DNA of 64,000 nucleotides from Oceanihabitans gracilariae (GTDB lineage Bacteria; Bacteroidota; Bacteroidia; Flavobacteriales; Flavobacteriaceae), in contig NZ_JBHULM010000011.1 in the NCBI RefSeq assembly GCF_042684485.1, forward strand, positions 682,001-746,000. Reading direction: 5' to 3'. Under the pieces are notes generated by a model. The model ran no database searches, had not been told where the DNA came from, and saw nothing but the letters and a program-made list of their open reading frames with translations. This document shows positions 52,237-61,979 of the stretch, one piece after another; within the stretch, counting starts at the first letter, position 1; every line of letters begins with the position of its first letter. Position numbers and translations under genes: made by a program.

Positions 52237-53082
52237 ATGCATAAAAAAGCCGTAGTTTATATGTCACTTAGTGCTTTAGCCTTTGCACTTTTAAATGTAT
52301 TTGTAAAAAAACTTGGCGACTTTAACGTATATCAAATCGTTTTTTTTAGATCTATTGGCACCTTATTTTTCACCATTCCTTTATTAATAAAAAATAAAAT
52401 TCCTTTTTTAGGTAATAAAAGGTTCTTGCTTATTACTAGAGGCTTGGTTGGTTTTACTGCTATGACCTTATTTTTTATGGCTATAAAACACCTTTCTATG
52501 GGTTCTGCAGTTTCTATTAGATACATCTCTCCTATTTTTGCTGCCTTTTTTGCATTGTTTTTGCTAAAAGAAAAAATAAAACTCTTACAATGGCTCTGCT
52601 TTGCTATAGCTTTTTTAGGCGTGGTACTTTTAAAAGGCTTTGACAATAATATAAATAACATAGGATTACTATTTGCAGTAGTTTCGGCGATTTTTACAGG
52701 TTTAGTTCCCATAATAATTAGAAAAATTGGTTCTAGTGACCACCCAATTGTTATTGTTAATTACTTCATGATTATTTCGGCTATTATTGGTGGTGTAATG
52801 TGTATAGCCAATTGGTCTACTCCTAAAGGCATAGAATGGTTATTACTATTAAGTTTGGGTGTTTATGGATACTTTGGACAACTATACATGACCAAAGCAT
52901 TACAGACTACAGAAATTAATCAGGTTGCTCCTTTAAAATACATAGAAGTTATTTTTACTATCATAATAGGTGCTATTTGGTTTCAAGAAACCTATAGCCT
53001 GCTTAGTTTATTTGCCATACTTTTAATTGTTTCAGGCTTAATTTTAAACGTTATCATAAAGCAATCTAAAAAATTAGGCTAA
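52237..53082 (+). CDS. EamA/DMT-family transporter
   Basis: A 281-residue membrane protein with ten helices as two EamA repeats (SALAFALLNVFVKK near the start; the second repeat from about residue 145). Drug/metabolite-type exporters of metabolites; substrate unknown. Last gene of the catabolic run, possibly exporting excess pathway products. Followed by a terminator. Confidence 0.85.
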   Translation: MHKKAVVYMSLSALAFALLNVFVKKLGDFNVYQIVFFRSIGTLFFTIPLLIKNKIPFLGNKRFLLITRGLVGFTAMTLFFMAIKHLSMGSAVSIRYISPIFAAFFALFLLKEKIKLLQWLCFAIAFLGVVLLKGFDNNINNIGLLFAVVSAIFTGLVPIIIRKIGSSDHPIVIVNYFMIISAIIGGVMCIANWSTPKGIEWLLLLSLGVYGYFGQLYMTKALQTTEINQVAPLKYIEVIFTIIIGAIWFQETYSLLSLFAILLIVSGLILNVIIKQSKKLG

Positions 53083-53085
53083 TAA

Positions 53086-53114
53086 AAAAAGAGCTCACCT
53101 AGTAAGCCCTTTTT
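53086..53114. terminator. Intrinsic terminator between convergent genes
   Basis: AAAAAGAGCT / AGCCCTTTTT stem with one mismatch and a nine-base loop between the EamA gene and ssb. Confidence 0.7.
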
Positions 53115-53139
53115 ATAATTTAGTATTTAGTGTAAAAAA

Positions 53140-53472
53140 CTATTTTCCTAACATTAACAATTCATTACAAACAACTTCTGTAGTATAACGTTTCATACCT
53201 TCTTTATCTTCCCAACTTCTTGTGGTAAGCTTCCCTTCTATTGCTATTTCTTTTCCTTTAGTTACATATTTTTCTACAATCTCAGCAGTTTTTCCCCAAG
53301 CAACAATATTGTGCCATTGCGTGTCAGTAATTTTTTCGCCTTTTGTATTTTTATAACTCTCGTTAGTTGCTATAGAAAATTTGGCAAGCATTTTACCAGA
53401 TTCTAAATTAATGATTTCCGGATCGTTTCCTAAGTTTCCAATTAACTGTACTTTGTTTCTTAACGTATTCAT
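53140..53472 (-). CDS. ssb: Single-stranded DNA-binding protein, tail-less
   Basis: A 110-residue OB-fold SSB (MNTLRNKVQLIGNLGNDPEI, TQWHNIVAWGKTAE). It stops at LLMLGK and lacks the acidic C-terminal tail that recruits repair proteins, so it is likely a secondary SSB. The 243 bases upstream hold no gene. Confidence 0.9.
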   Translation of the reverse strand: MNTLRNKVQLIGNLGNDPEIINLESGKMLAKFSIATNESYKNTKGEKITDTQWHNIVAWGKTAEIVEKYVTKGKEIAIEGKLTTRSWEDKEGMKRYTTEVVCNELLMLGK

Positions 53473-53715
53473 AAGATAAGGTTTTTATTATATTGAATTT
53501 CATTAGTTCCATTCAACACTGCAAAGATGAAACAACACACAAATACTATTCGGTTGTTACACATTTAAAATCGTTTGTAAATGTTTGTAGTCGTTTGTAA
53601 ACGGAAAAAACAGTATCTTAGTACTTCAATAAAAATCTAAAAAACAACAACTTACAACACCTTAGCATTATTTTTATAACGAATATGGAATAGAATAAAA
53701 CGATTTAATAAATAG

Positions 53716-54279
53716 ATGAAATTTTATATTGAAACCGAAAGACTTATTTTAAGAGAGATAAGAGATTGCGATTTAAATGGCATGTTTGAATTAGATGCCA
53801 ACCCAAGAGTGCATAAATATTTAGGCAATACACCTATTACAAGCATAGAGCAAGCACAAACGTATATTGATAATCTTAAAACTCAATATATAGATCGCGG
53901 AATTGGCAGATTTGCAGTAATAGAAAAAGCATCAGGAGCATTTATTGGTTGGTCTGGACTAAAATTTAATACAGGAGAAAAAGAACGCTTAGGTGATAAG
54001 GTAGATTTCTATGATATTGGTTATAGACTAATAGAAAGATACTGGAATAAAGGGTATGCTAAAGAATCTGCCATTGCTGCATTACATTTTGGCTTTAACG
54101 ACTTAAAATTAGAAACCATTGTTGGTACCGCCGAAACAGAAAATATAGCCTCTAATAAAATATTAAAAAAAATTGGTTTACAGTATACAGAAACCTTTGC
54201 TTACAAAAACGTAATGTTACATTGGTACACACTAAAAAAAGAAGATTATGCAAAAAAAATGTCCGGAATGTGGAGCTAA
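53716..54279 (+). CDS. GNAT acetyltransferase, RimJ/RimL type
   Basis: A 187-residue acetyltransferase: ERLILREIRDCDL start, IGYRLIERYWNKGYAKES with the acetyl-CoA loop, NIASNKILKKIGL. Related to enzymes that acetylate protein N-termini or antibiotics. Its end overlaps the next gene by 32 bases. Confidence 0.85.
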   Translation: MKFYIETERLILREIRDCDLNGMFELDANPRVHKYLGNTPITSIEQAQTYIDNLKTQYIDRGIGRFAVIEKASGAFIGWSGLKFNTGEKERLGDKVDFYDIGYRLIERYWNKGYAKESAIAALHFGFNDLKLETIVGTAETENIASNKILKKIGLQYTETFAYKNVMLHWYTLKKEDYAKKMSGMWS

Positions 54280-54598
54280 AATTGTTGGAAGAATTGATAA
54301 AAAGTTCTGCAGTGATGCATGCAGAAATGCACACAATAATCACGTAAATAAAGACAGTAAAAATTTAATACGCAATACCAATAACAGGTTACGCAAAAAC
54401 TATAGAATTTTAGAAGCCCTTAATCCTGATAAAAAAACAAAAACGTCTAGGGCAAAACTTATTGAAAAGGGTTTTGATTTTAATTACTTTACAAGCATAT
54501 ATACCACAAAAGCAGGAACCATTTACTACTTTGTGTATGACCAAGGCTATTTGCCCTTAGAAGGAGATTATTATGCATTGGTAAAGCGGGAAAGTTAA
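54248..54598 (+). CDS. Small zinc-ribbon protein
   Basis: A 116-residue basic protein with CPECG and FCSDACRNAH (CxxC...CxxxC) at residues 5-30, followed by a charged helix and a short beta-rich end. Binds zinc; relatives are DUF2116-like. Role unknown. Translationally coupled to the GNAT gene. Confidence 0.75.
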   Translation: MQKKCPECGAKIVGRIDKKFCSDACRNAHNNHVNKDSKNLIRNTNNRLRKNYRILEALNPDKKTKTSRAKLIEKGFDFNYFTSIYTTKAGTIYYFVYDQGYLPLEGDYYALVKRES

Positions 54599-54602
54599 TT
54601 TG

Positions 54603-55067
54603 TTACTTCCAGTTGTGTCCTTTTAACTGCAATGCTGCTTTTAGTATATCTTTTTGGCTAATCTGACCAACTAATTTACCGTTTTCTAATATTGGAAAAC
54701 GTCTTCTTTTAGAATCTAAAAACTTATTAGCTGCATCAAACAAATCCATATTTCCGTCAATAGTTTCTACCTCTGTAATCATACGTTTTTCAACATTATC
54801 TTTTGCCATTGGCATATTATAATATCTACTTTCACTTATTTGCTTTAAGCAATCTCCTTCACTTATAATACCTACTAATTCGTTATTTTCATTTACAACT
54901 GGTCCTCCAGAAATTTTATTTGCAATTAGCGTTTCTATAACTTCTTCTACAGATTGATCTGGCCTAAAGGTTATTAAACTTTTAGACATATAATCACTTA
55001 CTTTTAATGGCTTTTGGTCTACAACATTCTGCTGCTTCCTAGCTCCTTGAAAACTTTTTATTCCCAT
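54603..55067 (-). CDS. CBS-pair protein
   Basis: A 154-residue protein of two CBS domains (KVSDYMSKSLITFRPDQ and KRMITEVETIDGNMDLFDA). Stand-alone CBS pairs sense adenine nucleotides or regulate partner enzymes. Convergent with the zinc-ribbon gene. Confidence 0.9.
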   Translation of the reverse strand: MGIKSFQGARKQQNVVDQKPLKVSDYMSKSLITFRPDQSVEEVIETLIANKISGGPVVNENNELVGIISEGDCLKQISESRYYNMPMAKDNVEKRMITEVETIDGNMDLFDAANKFLDSKRRRFPILENGKLVGQISQKDILKAALQLKGHNWK

Positions 55068-55180
55068 GACAATAGTGTTTTGATTAACTTAAATATACTG
55101 ATTATAAATGAGTTATCCTAAAAAGAAAAATCCTAATTATTATTCCCTATTTTTATAGCTTAATAGTCTACCTTATAAAT

Positions 55181-57481
55181 ATGTTAAAAAGAAGTATTGC
55201 CATCCTTATTATATGCTTTGCTGTGTATTGGAGTTTTAGTGCTTTATTACCAAGCAAGATTTCTACAATTGAAGCTCCAGAAACCTCATTTTCTTCGCAT
55301 AGAGCATTAGTTCAGCTGAAAGAAATATCTAAAAAACCACATTTTCTTGGTAACCAAGCACACCAAGAAGTTAGAGACTATATTGTTAAAGAATTAGAAA
55401 AACTAGGATTAGAAACCCAAATACAAGAAGGCTATTCTTTAAGTAAATGGGGAAACTTATCTAAGCCTAAAAATATCATAGCTAGAATAAAAGGAAGCGA
55501 TACTAGTAAGGCCTTACTCCTACTTTCGCATTATGATAGCAATCCGCATTCTTCTCTTGGTGCAAGTGATGCTGGCTCAGGAGTAGTTACTATTTTAGAA
55601 GCTATTCGTGCTTTTTTAGCTGAAAACAAAACTCCTAAAAACGACATAATTATCTTAATCTCTGATGGTGAAGAATTAGGATTAAATGGTGCAGATATTT
55701 TTGTAAACAAGCATCCTTGGGCAAAAGAGGTTGGCCTGGTTTTAAATTTTGAAGCTCGTGGTTCTGGAGGACCTAGTTATATGCTAATTGAAACCAATCA
55801 AGGTAATGCCAACTTAATGAAAGAGTTTGTAAAGGCAAATCCGGAGTTTCCTGTAGCTAACTCTTTAGCATATAGTATTTATAAAATGCTTCCTAATGAT
55901 ACCGATTTAACGCGTTTTAGAACAGATAAAGATATTGATGGGTTTAATTTTGCTTTTATAGATGACCATTTTGATTACCATACTGCTTTAGATACTTATG
56001 CACGTTTAGATAGAAATACACTTGAACATCAAGGTTCTTACATAATGCCACTACTACATCATTTTAGTAATGCCAACCTTAACAATATTAAAAGTACCGA
56101 AGACTATATTTACTTTACAGTTCCTGCATTTAAAACAGTTATCTATCCCTTTTCATGGATTTGGCCTATGTTTATCTTGGCTGTAATTGGTTTTATTGGC
56201 TTACTTATATATGGCTTTAAAAAGAATTCTTTAAGCGTTTCTGCTATTTTAAAAGGCTTTATACCTTTTTTTACAAGTCTTATTGTTAGCGCAATGTTTA
56301 CCTTTTTAGCTTGGCAAGCTATACAATTTATATATCCTCAGTACCAAGAAATGCTTCATGGCTTTACTTATAATGGCCATGCATATATAGCTGCTTTTAC
56401 TTGTTTGGCATTAGCCATTTGTTTTTATAGCTACCATATATTTAAAAACAACGAAAAGCCAGTAAATTTATTAGTTGCACCTTTATTTTTCTGGTTGCTT
56501 ATTTGCCTTGTAGTAGCGCTACAATTAAAAGGAGCTAGCTTTTTTATTATTCCTGTTTACTTTGGTTTAATCAGCTTGTTTTTAATGATTAGACAACAAA
56601 AACCTAGTGTAATTCTTTTAGCGTTATTAGGCATTCCCTTGCTGTTTATTTTAGCGCCTTTGGTAAAAATGCTTCCGGTAGGATTAGGATTAAAAATGGT
56701 ATTTGTTTCAGCAATTTTTGTTGTCTTAATTTTTGGGTTATTAATTAGTGTTTTGGGCTTCTTAAAGCATAAAAAACGATGGGCTTATTGCTTTGTGCTT
56801 CTTGGAAGTATATTTCTTATTAAAGCACATTTTCAGTCTAAATTCACCAAAGAAACGCCAAAACCAAACAGTCTTTTATATATTCTAGACACTAATGAAA
56901 ACACAGCTGTTTGGGCAACCTATGATACTATTTTAGATGCATGGACAACATCATTTTTAACAGATAATCCAGATCAAGCATCCGCTCTTTTAAAAAATAC
57001 TATTGCTAGTAAGTATAAAACCAATTTTACGTTTACTAAAAAAGCAGCAGTTAAAAATATTGCTAAACCTAAAATAGAAATCACACACGATACCATAATT
57101 GGAAACAACAGACAGCTTGCTATTTGTGTAACCTCACAACGTAATGCGGCACGTTATGAAGTATTTTCAGACAGTACTACTGTTTTTAATTCTTTTGTAA
57201 TAAATGGTGTATCTGCTATACCAGAAGAAACTACAGGAACGGTTTTTAATAAAAGGCCAAGCAACAGATTGTTTAGTTATTACGTTTCAGACAAAGAACC
57301 TTTAGATATGATTTTAACAGTTCCTGCCACGCAAAAAACAGAACTACAAATCTATGAAGCTACTTATGATTTACTAACCAACAAAGAGCTTAACCTACCG
57401 CAACGTGAAGCTGAGATGATACCTAAACCCTTTGTACTAAATGATGCAATTGTTACCAAAAGTAGGATTAGTATACAATAA
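55181..57481 (+). CDS. Membrane M28-family aminopeptidase
   Basis: A 766-residue membrane protein: one N-terminal helix, an extracytoplasmic M28 domain (SHYDSNPHSSLGASDAGSG with first metal ligands and ISDGEELGLNGA with the catalytic glutamate), and eight or nine membrane helices from about residue 315, then a C-terminal domain. Probably cleaves peptides in the periplasm. Confidence 0.88.
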   Translation: MLKRSIAILIICFAVYWSFSALLPSKISTIEAPETSFSSHRALVQLKEISKKPHFLGNQAHQEVRDYIVKELEKLGLETQIQEGYSLSKWGNLSKPKNIIARIKGSDTSKALLLLSHYDSNPHSSLGASDAGSGVVTILEAIRAFLAENKTPKNDIIILISDGEELGLNGADIFVNKHPWAKEVGLVLNFEARGSGGPSYMLIETNQGNANLMKEFVKANPEFPVANSLAYSIYKMLPNDTDLTRFRTDKDIDGFNFAFIDDHFDYHTALDTYARLDRNTLEHQGSYIMPLLHHFSNANLNNIKSTEDYIYFTVPAFKTVIYPFSWIWPMFILAVIGFIGLLIYGFKKNSLSVSAILKGFIPFFTSLIVSAMFTFLAWQAIQFIYPQYQEMLHGFTYNGHAYIAAFTCLALAICFYSYHIFKNNEKPVNLLVAPLFFWLLICLVVALQLKGASFFIIPVYFGLISLFLMIRQQKPSVILLALLGIPLLFILAPLVKMLPVGLGLKMVFVSAIFVVLIFGLLISVLGFLKHKKRWAYCFVLLGSIFLIKAHFQSKFTKETPKPNSLLYILDTNENTAVWATYDTILDAWTTSFLTDNPDQASALLKNTIASKYKTNFTFTKKAAVKNIAKPKIEITHDTIIGNNRQLAICVTSQRNAARYEVFSDSTTVFNSFVINGVSAIPEETTGTVFNKRPSNRLFSYYVSDKEPLDMILTVPATQKTELQIYEATYDLLTNKELNLPQREAEMIPKPFVLNDAIVTKSRISIQ

Positions 57482-57511
57482 AAAAAGGCAACTCTAAGAG
57501 TTGCCTTTTTT
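57481..57511. terminator. Bidirectional intrinsic terminator
   Basis: A 15-bp stem (aaaaaaggcaactct / agagttgcctttttt) with a single-base spacer, between two convergent peptidase genes. Confidence 0.92.
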
Positions 57512-57543
57512 GTTATTTTTAACTGGATTTAAAAGTGTATATC

Positions 57544-59634
57544 TTACCAGATTCTTACTCTTTCTTCTGGAGCAATGTACATTTTATCTCCTTCTTTAAT
57601 ATCAAATGCTTCATAAAAAGCATCTACATTTAATAAAGGTTGTACAGCTCTTGTCATTCCTGGAGAATGCGGATCTGTTTTAATTTTAGTACGTAATGCA
57701 TCTTCACGCATTTTTGTTCTCCATACTGTTGCCCAAGACATAAAGAAACGTTGTTCTGCAGTATAACCATCAATAGGTGCAGGTTTTTCACCTTCAAAAC
57801 TCATTTGTAAAGCATCATAAGCAGCAAGTACACCACCTAAATCTCCAATGTTTTCTCCTAAGGTAAACGCACCATTAATATTGGTTTCTGGTAAAACTTC
57901 AATAGCACTATATTGATCTGCTAAAGCCTTTCCTAAAGCTTCAAATTGTGTTAAATCTTCGTCTGTCCACCAGTTATTTAGGTTTCCATCTTTATCATAT
58001 CTAGAACCAGAATCGTCAAAACTATGAGAAATTTCATGACCAATTACAGCACCAATTCCTCCATAATTTACAGCATCATCTGCAGTAAAATTATAAAAAG
58101 GTGGTTGTAAAATAGCTGCTGGGAAAACAATTTCATTGTAGGCAGGATTAAAATATGCATTTACCACTTGCGGAGCCATATACCACTCACTCTTATCTAC
58201 TGGTTTTCCTAATTTATCTAAATCCTTTTTAAAATTCCAAGCACGAGCATTAAGTCTGTTTTGTAAATAAGTACCTCCATTTTCAACACTAGCAACTTCT
58301 AATGCAGAATAGTCTTTCCACTTGTCTGGATATGCAATTTTTACTTTAGTAGCTCTTAGTTTTTCAATAGCTTTTTGTTTTGTTTCTGGACTCATCCATT
58401 CTAGCTTATTGATTCTGTGTTCAAAAGCTAAAATGACATTTTTAATCATTTTTTCTGCTTTTACTTTTGCTTCTGGCGGAAATTTTTTGTCCACATATAG
58501 TTTTCCTAAAGCTTCACCTAAAGTACCGTTTAAAGCACCTAAAGCACGTTCATCTCTAGCTTTTTGAGCCTTTGCACCATTAAGTTCTTTTCCGTAAAAC
58601 TCCCAGTTAGCAGTTTCAATGTCTGTAGATAAAAATCCTGCTGCACCATTAAAAACATCCCATTTTAAATAGGTTTTCCAGTCGCTAACATTACCTTCTG
58701 CTAATACTTCTTGTAATCTATTAAAGTAACCTAAATCACCAATAATTACAGTATCTAATTCTTTTACACCAATTCCTGATAGAAAGTTTTTCCAGTTTAC
58801 TGCAGGAACCATTTTTTGCACATCAGCAATAGAACGAGGGTTGTAACGCTTACGTGCATCACGACGCTCTACTTTATCCATTTTAGCTTCTTCTAATCTA
58901 GTTTCAAAAGCTAAAATTTGTTCTGCTTGTGTTTTTGCCTCTGCTTCACTATCTCCTAAATACTGAAACATTCTTGTAATATGTGCTACATATTTTTGTC
59001 TCTTTTCTTTAGAGTCTGCATCGTCTTTAATATAATAATCTCTGTCTGGTAATCCTGTGCTACCACCACCTAAATACGCAACATTTCTATTACTATCTTT
59101 TGGGTCACTACCAACACCAAAACCATATAAACCTCCACCACCTTGAGGCTCCATTTCTATCATGAAAGCTTGTAAATCGTCAATGTTTTTAATAGCTTCA
59201 ATTTTTTCTAAAATGGGTTGTACAGGAGCAATACCAGCTTTATTTCTACCAATAGTATCCATAATAGTTTGGTAATAAAAAACTGCTTTTTCTTGGTCTG
59301 ATCCTGGAAGCACTTGAATATTACCAAGGTCTTTATTATCTGACATGGCAGATTTTAATATAGCTAAAGCATCTGCATCTGTATTTTTACGTAGTTCTTG
59401 AAAACTTCCCCAAGTAGATTGGTCGTCTGGTATTTCATTATTTTCAAGCCATTTTCCGTTAACATGTTTGAAAAAATCTTCGCTAGCAGGTATGCTTGTA
59501 TCTATATAGTCTACATTAATTCCTGGTGTTGTTTCTACAACAGCAATTTCATTTTTAGCCTCTTCTTTACAAGATACTAAACCTATAAAAGCAACCGCAC
59601 TAAGAAGTGATAGTTTTTTAAAGTTGGTATTCAT
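57544..59634 (-). CDS. M13-family metalloendopeptidase (neprilysin/PepO-like)
   Basis: A 696-residue lipoprotein (lipobox GLVSC, cysteine at residue 22). Zinc motif GHEISHSFDD in the last third, second glutamate in GENIGDLGG and the conserved NAYFNPAYNEIVFPAAILQ block. The start at 59634 gives the lipoprotein signal; an in-frame ATG at 59661 adds nine residues. Cleaves short peptides in the envelope. Confidence 0.93.
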   Translation of the reverse strand: MNTNFKKLSLLSAVAFIGLVSCKEEAKNEIAVVETTPGINVDYIDTSIPASEDFFKHVNGKWLENNEIPDDQSTWGSFQELRKNTDADALAILKSAMSDNKDLGNIQVLPGSDQEKAVFYYQTIMDTIGRNKAGIAPVQPILEKIEAIKNIDDLQAFMIEMEPQGGGGLYGFGVGSDPKDSNRNVAYLGGGSTGLPDRDYYIKDDADSKEKRQKYVAHITRMFQYLGDSEAEAKTQAEQILAFETRLEEAKMDKVERRDARKRYNPRSIADVQKMVPAVNWKNFLSGIGVKELDTVIIGDLGYFNRLQEVLAEGNVSDWKTYLKWDVFNGAAGFLSTDIETANWEFYGKELNGAKAQKARDERALGALNGTLGEALGKLYVDKKFPPEAKVKAEKMIKNVILAFEHRINKLEWMSPETKQKAIEKLRATKVKIAYPDKWKDYSALEVASVENGGTYLQNRLNARAWNFKKDLDKLGKPVDKSEWYMAPQVVNAYFNPAYNEIVFPAAILQPPFYNFTADDAVNYGGIGAVIGHEISHSFDDSGSRYDKDGNLNNWWTDEDLTQFEALGKALADQYSAIEVLPETNINGAFTLGENIGDLGGVLAAYDALQMSFEGEKPAPIDGYTAEQRFFMSWATVWRTKMREDALRTKIKTDPHSPGMTRAVQPLLNVDAFYEAFDIKEGDKMYIAPEERVRIW

Positions 59635-59738
59635 TTTGTTTGTATTTAATTTTGTGTACAATTTAACATATAATAGACTGTTACCTATTGCTTTTGTTAC
59701 ATCTTAACAAAAGATTAATAAAAGTAACACAGCAAAAG

Positions 59739-60269
59739 TTACTGTTTGTTTTTGGTTTTTAAGGAGGTAATATACAGGCTATCAGCAGTGTTTTTTAAGG
59801 CAACAACCTCCTTTACATTTTCATTAGGAATAGCAATAGACAAAACATAATGTGCTATTTTCCAGGTGTTGTCTTCTAGTTTCATGACTCCAGAACCTCT
59901 GCAAATTTTCATTTGGGTGTCTAGCAACTCATCAAACCAAGCAATTTTTTTATCTTGAGAAACATAAACATTTCTTTCTATTGCAGTAAAACTCCACGCT
60001 TTACCTTTATCAAAATAGGGTTTAGAAAATGTTTTAAAAGCTTCATTTTGCCAATTTTCTGATGCATCTGTACCTATAAAAACGCCATCTTTAGTCATTA
60101 AATTAAAATAAGAATCAAAATTTGCTTCTGCAGCAGCTTGATGCCAAGCATCTAAATTAGTTTGAATTTCTTTTTTAATATCTGAAGTAGACGCTACTTG
60201 CAACACTTCTTCGCTTGTTTTACAAGATGTTATTACTAACAATAAAGCAATTAGGTATAAAGGTTTCAT
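59739..60269 (-). CDS. SnoaL/NTF2-like lipoprotein
   Basis: A 176-residue lipoprotein (lipobox VITSC) with a single NTF2-like cone domain (AWHQAAAEANFDSYFNLMTKDGVFIGTDAS). The upstream ATG at 60308 is unlikely because it would hide the signal peptide. One base after the stop of the gene at 60271; same operon. Confidence 0.82.
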   Translation of the reverse strand: MKPLYLIALLLVITSCKTSEEVLQVASTSDIKKEIQTNLDAWHQAAAEANFDSYFNLMTKDGVFIGTDASENWQNEAFKTFSKPYFDKGKAWSFTAIERNVYVSQDKKIAWFDELLDTQMKICRGSGVMKLEDNTWKIAHYVLSIAIPNENVKEVVALKNTADSLYITSLKTKNKQ

Positions 60270-60270
60270 A

Positions 60271-60780
60271 CTAATATGGTTTTTCAATGTTTTGCCATTC
60301 CTTTTCAAACTTTTTGTTAATTTGAAGGTTAAGATTAGAAAATGCTTCTAAAAAATCTTGTAACACTAAAAGTACTTCCTTTTTATCCGGATTGGTTAAA
60401 TTAATAATTCCTTCTAGTTTTAGCATCTTGGTTTCTAAAGCCAATAATCTAGCACGTATTAAAGGTGTGTTTATTTCTTCTGGTATGCTTTCTTTTAAAT
60501 CTTTAATAAAAGCAATTAACACTTCGTTATTATCTTTAAAAAAAGAGAAGTCTGCTTGATTAACGTTAGATACAATACCTCTCAACTCATCATATTTTAG
60601 CCAAAACTCTTCAGAATTAACAGTTCTAGGATCTAGAAGAAACTGTCTATATTTAAGACTAGAGACATCTTTTTTAGTTATTTGTAAGGTGGTGGTTTCT
60701 GCTTCTACCTCTTGTGTAGCTGCTTCTTTTTTACAAGAAATTACACAAAATATTAAAGTAATGTATAGTAATGCTTTCAT
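60271..60780 (-). CDS. Lipoprotein of unknown function
   Basis: A 169-residue lipoprotein (lipobox CVISC, then KKEAA). The mature part is helical, with a run of acid and lysine residues and no known motif. First gene of a two-gene unit with the NTF2-like lipoprotein. Confidence 0.7.
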   Translation of the reverse strand: MKALLYITLIFCVISCKKEAATQEVEAETTTLQITKKDVSSLKYRQFLLDPRTVNSEEFWLKYDELRGIVSNVNQADFSFFKDNNEVLIAFIKDLKESIPEEINTPLIRARLLALETKMLKLEGIINLTNPDKKEVLLVLQDFLEAFSNLNLQINKKFEKEWQNIEKPY

Positions 60781-60893
60781 TTATAATTAACTATTGTAGC
60801 TACAAATATATTGTATTCTTAGCTTTTATTATTAATTACTTTGGTTCGAAATATTTTTAGTATCATTTTAGATTATCTTCTTGAAAATCTTGC

Positions 60894-60901
60894 TACTTTT
60901 G
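60894..60901 (+). promoter_or_regulatory. -7 box of the threonine dehydrogenase gene
   Basis: TACTTTTG matches TAnnTTTG exactly, 22 bases before the start at 60924. Confidence 0.6.
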
Positions 60902-60923
60902 CGCATCCTTAACAGAAAGATTA

Positions 60924-61868
60924 ATGACTTCAAAAATTTTAATTATTGGTGCTTGCGGACAAATTGGTTCTGAGCTTACCTATAAACTTAGAGATATTTA
61001 CGGTGTAGAAAATGTTATTGCTAGCGATATAAACACCAGAAAATTAGAACTAGTTAACGCTGGACCTTTTGTTATTCTAGATGCTAAAAACTTTAATGCT
61101 ATTAAAGATTGTTGCATTAATCATAATGTAAAAACGGTTTACCTAATGGCTGCTTTGCTTAGTGCTACAGGTGAAAAATACCCAATGGAAGCCTGGGATT
61201 TAAACATGAATTCACTATTTCATGTATTAAACTTAGCCAAAACAAAACAAATAGATCATGTTTTTTGGCCTTCAAGTATTGCTGTTTTTGGTGCTACAAC
61301 TCCAAAAGAAAACACAGAACAATATACCATTATGGAGCCTTCAACCGTTTACGGAATCACCAAACAAGTTGGGGAACGTTGGTGTGAGTATTACCATCAA
61401 AAATATGGTGTAGATGTTAGAAGCATACGTTATCCAGGAATTATTAGTTGGAAAACATTACCAGGAGGTGGTACCACAGATTATGCTGTTGAAATTTACC
61501 ATGAAGCGCTTAAAAACAAAACCTACGAATGTTTTTTAAATGAAGAAACAGAACTACCAATGATGTATATGGATGATGCTATTAAAGCCACTGTAGACAT
61601 TATGCAGGCAGACGCTGCTTCTATTAAAATTAGATCTGCTTACAATCTGGCTGCAATTAGTTTTACACCAAAACAAATTGCCGAGTCTATACAAAAACAA
61701 ATTCCAGATTTTAAAATCACTTATAAACCAGACTTTAGACAAGATATTGCAGACTCTTGGCCAAAAAGCATTGACGATTCTTGTGCTAGAGAAGACTGGA
61801 ACTGGAAACATAATTTTGATTTACAAGACATTACCAAAGAAATGCTTTTGCAATTAGGCAAAGAATAA
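60924..61868 (+). CDS. SDR-type L-threonine 3-dehydrogenase
   Basis: A 314-residue extended SDR: GACGQIGSEL NAD site, SSIAVFG with the catalytic serine and YGITKQVGE (Y-x3-K). WPKSIDDSCAREDWNW and RSIRYPGIISW are typical for the short-chain threonine dehydrogenase known from Flavobacterium. Oxidises threonine to 2-amino-3-ketobutyrate. Confidence 0.9.
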   Translation: MTSKILIIGACGQIGSELTYKLRDIYGVENVIASDINTRKLELVNAGPFVILDAKNFNAIKDCCINHNVKTVYLMAALLSATGEKYPMEAWDLNMNSLFHVLNLAKTKQIDHVFWPSSIAVFGATTPKENTEQYTIMEPSTVYGITKQVGERWCEYYHQKYGVDVRSIRYPGIISWKTLPGGGTTDYAVEIYHEALKNKTYECFLNEETELPMMYMDDAIKATVDIMQADAASIKIRSAYNLAAISFTPKQIAESIQKQIPDFKITYKPDFRQDIADSWPKSIDDSCAREDWNWKHNFDLQDITKEMLLQLGKE

Positions 61869-61979
61869 CGCAGCCTATTTTACATATTTAATACTTATAC
61901 CAAGACAAACTACTTGTTAACTAGTATTTTGAAGTTAGATTTACTTATGTTTGTGAGAATTAACCCATAAATATAAATA

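Noticed and set aside
54152..54343. 63-codon reverse frame across the GNAT/zinc-ribbon junction
   Set aside because: Antisense to two overlapping real genes, no motif.
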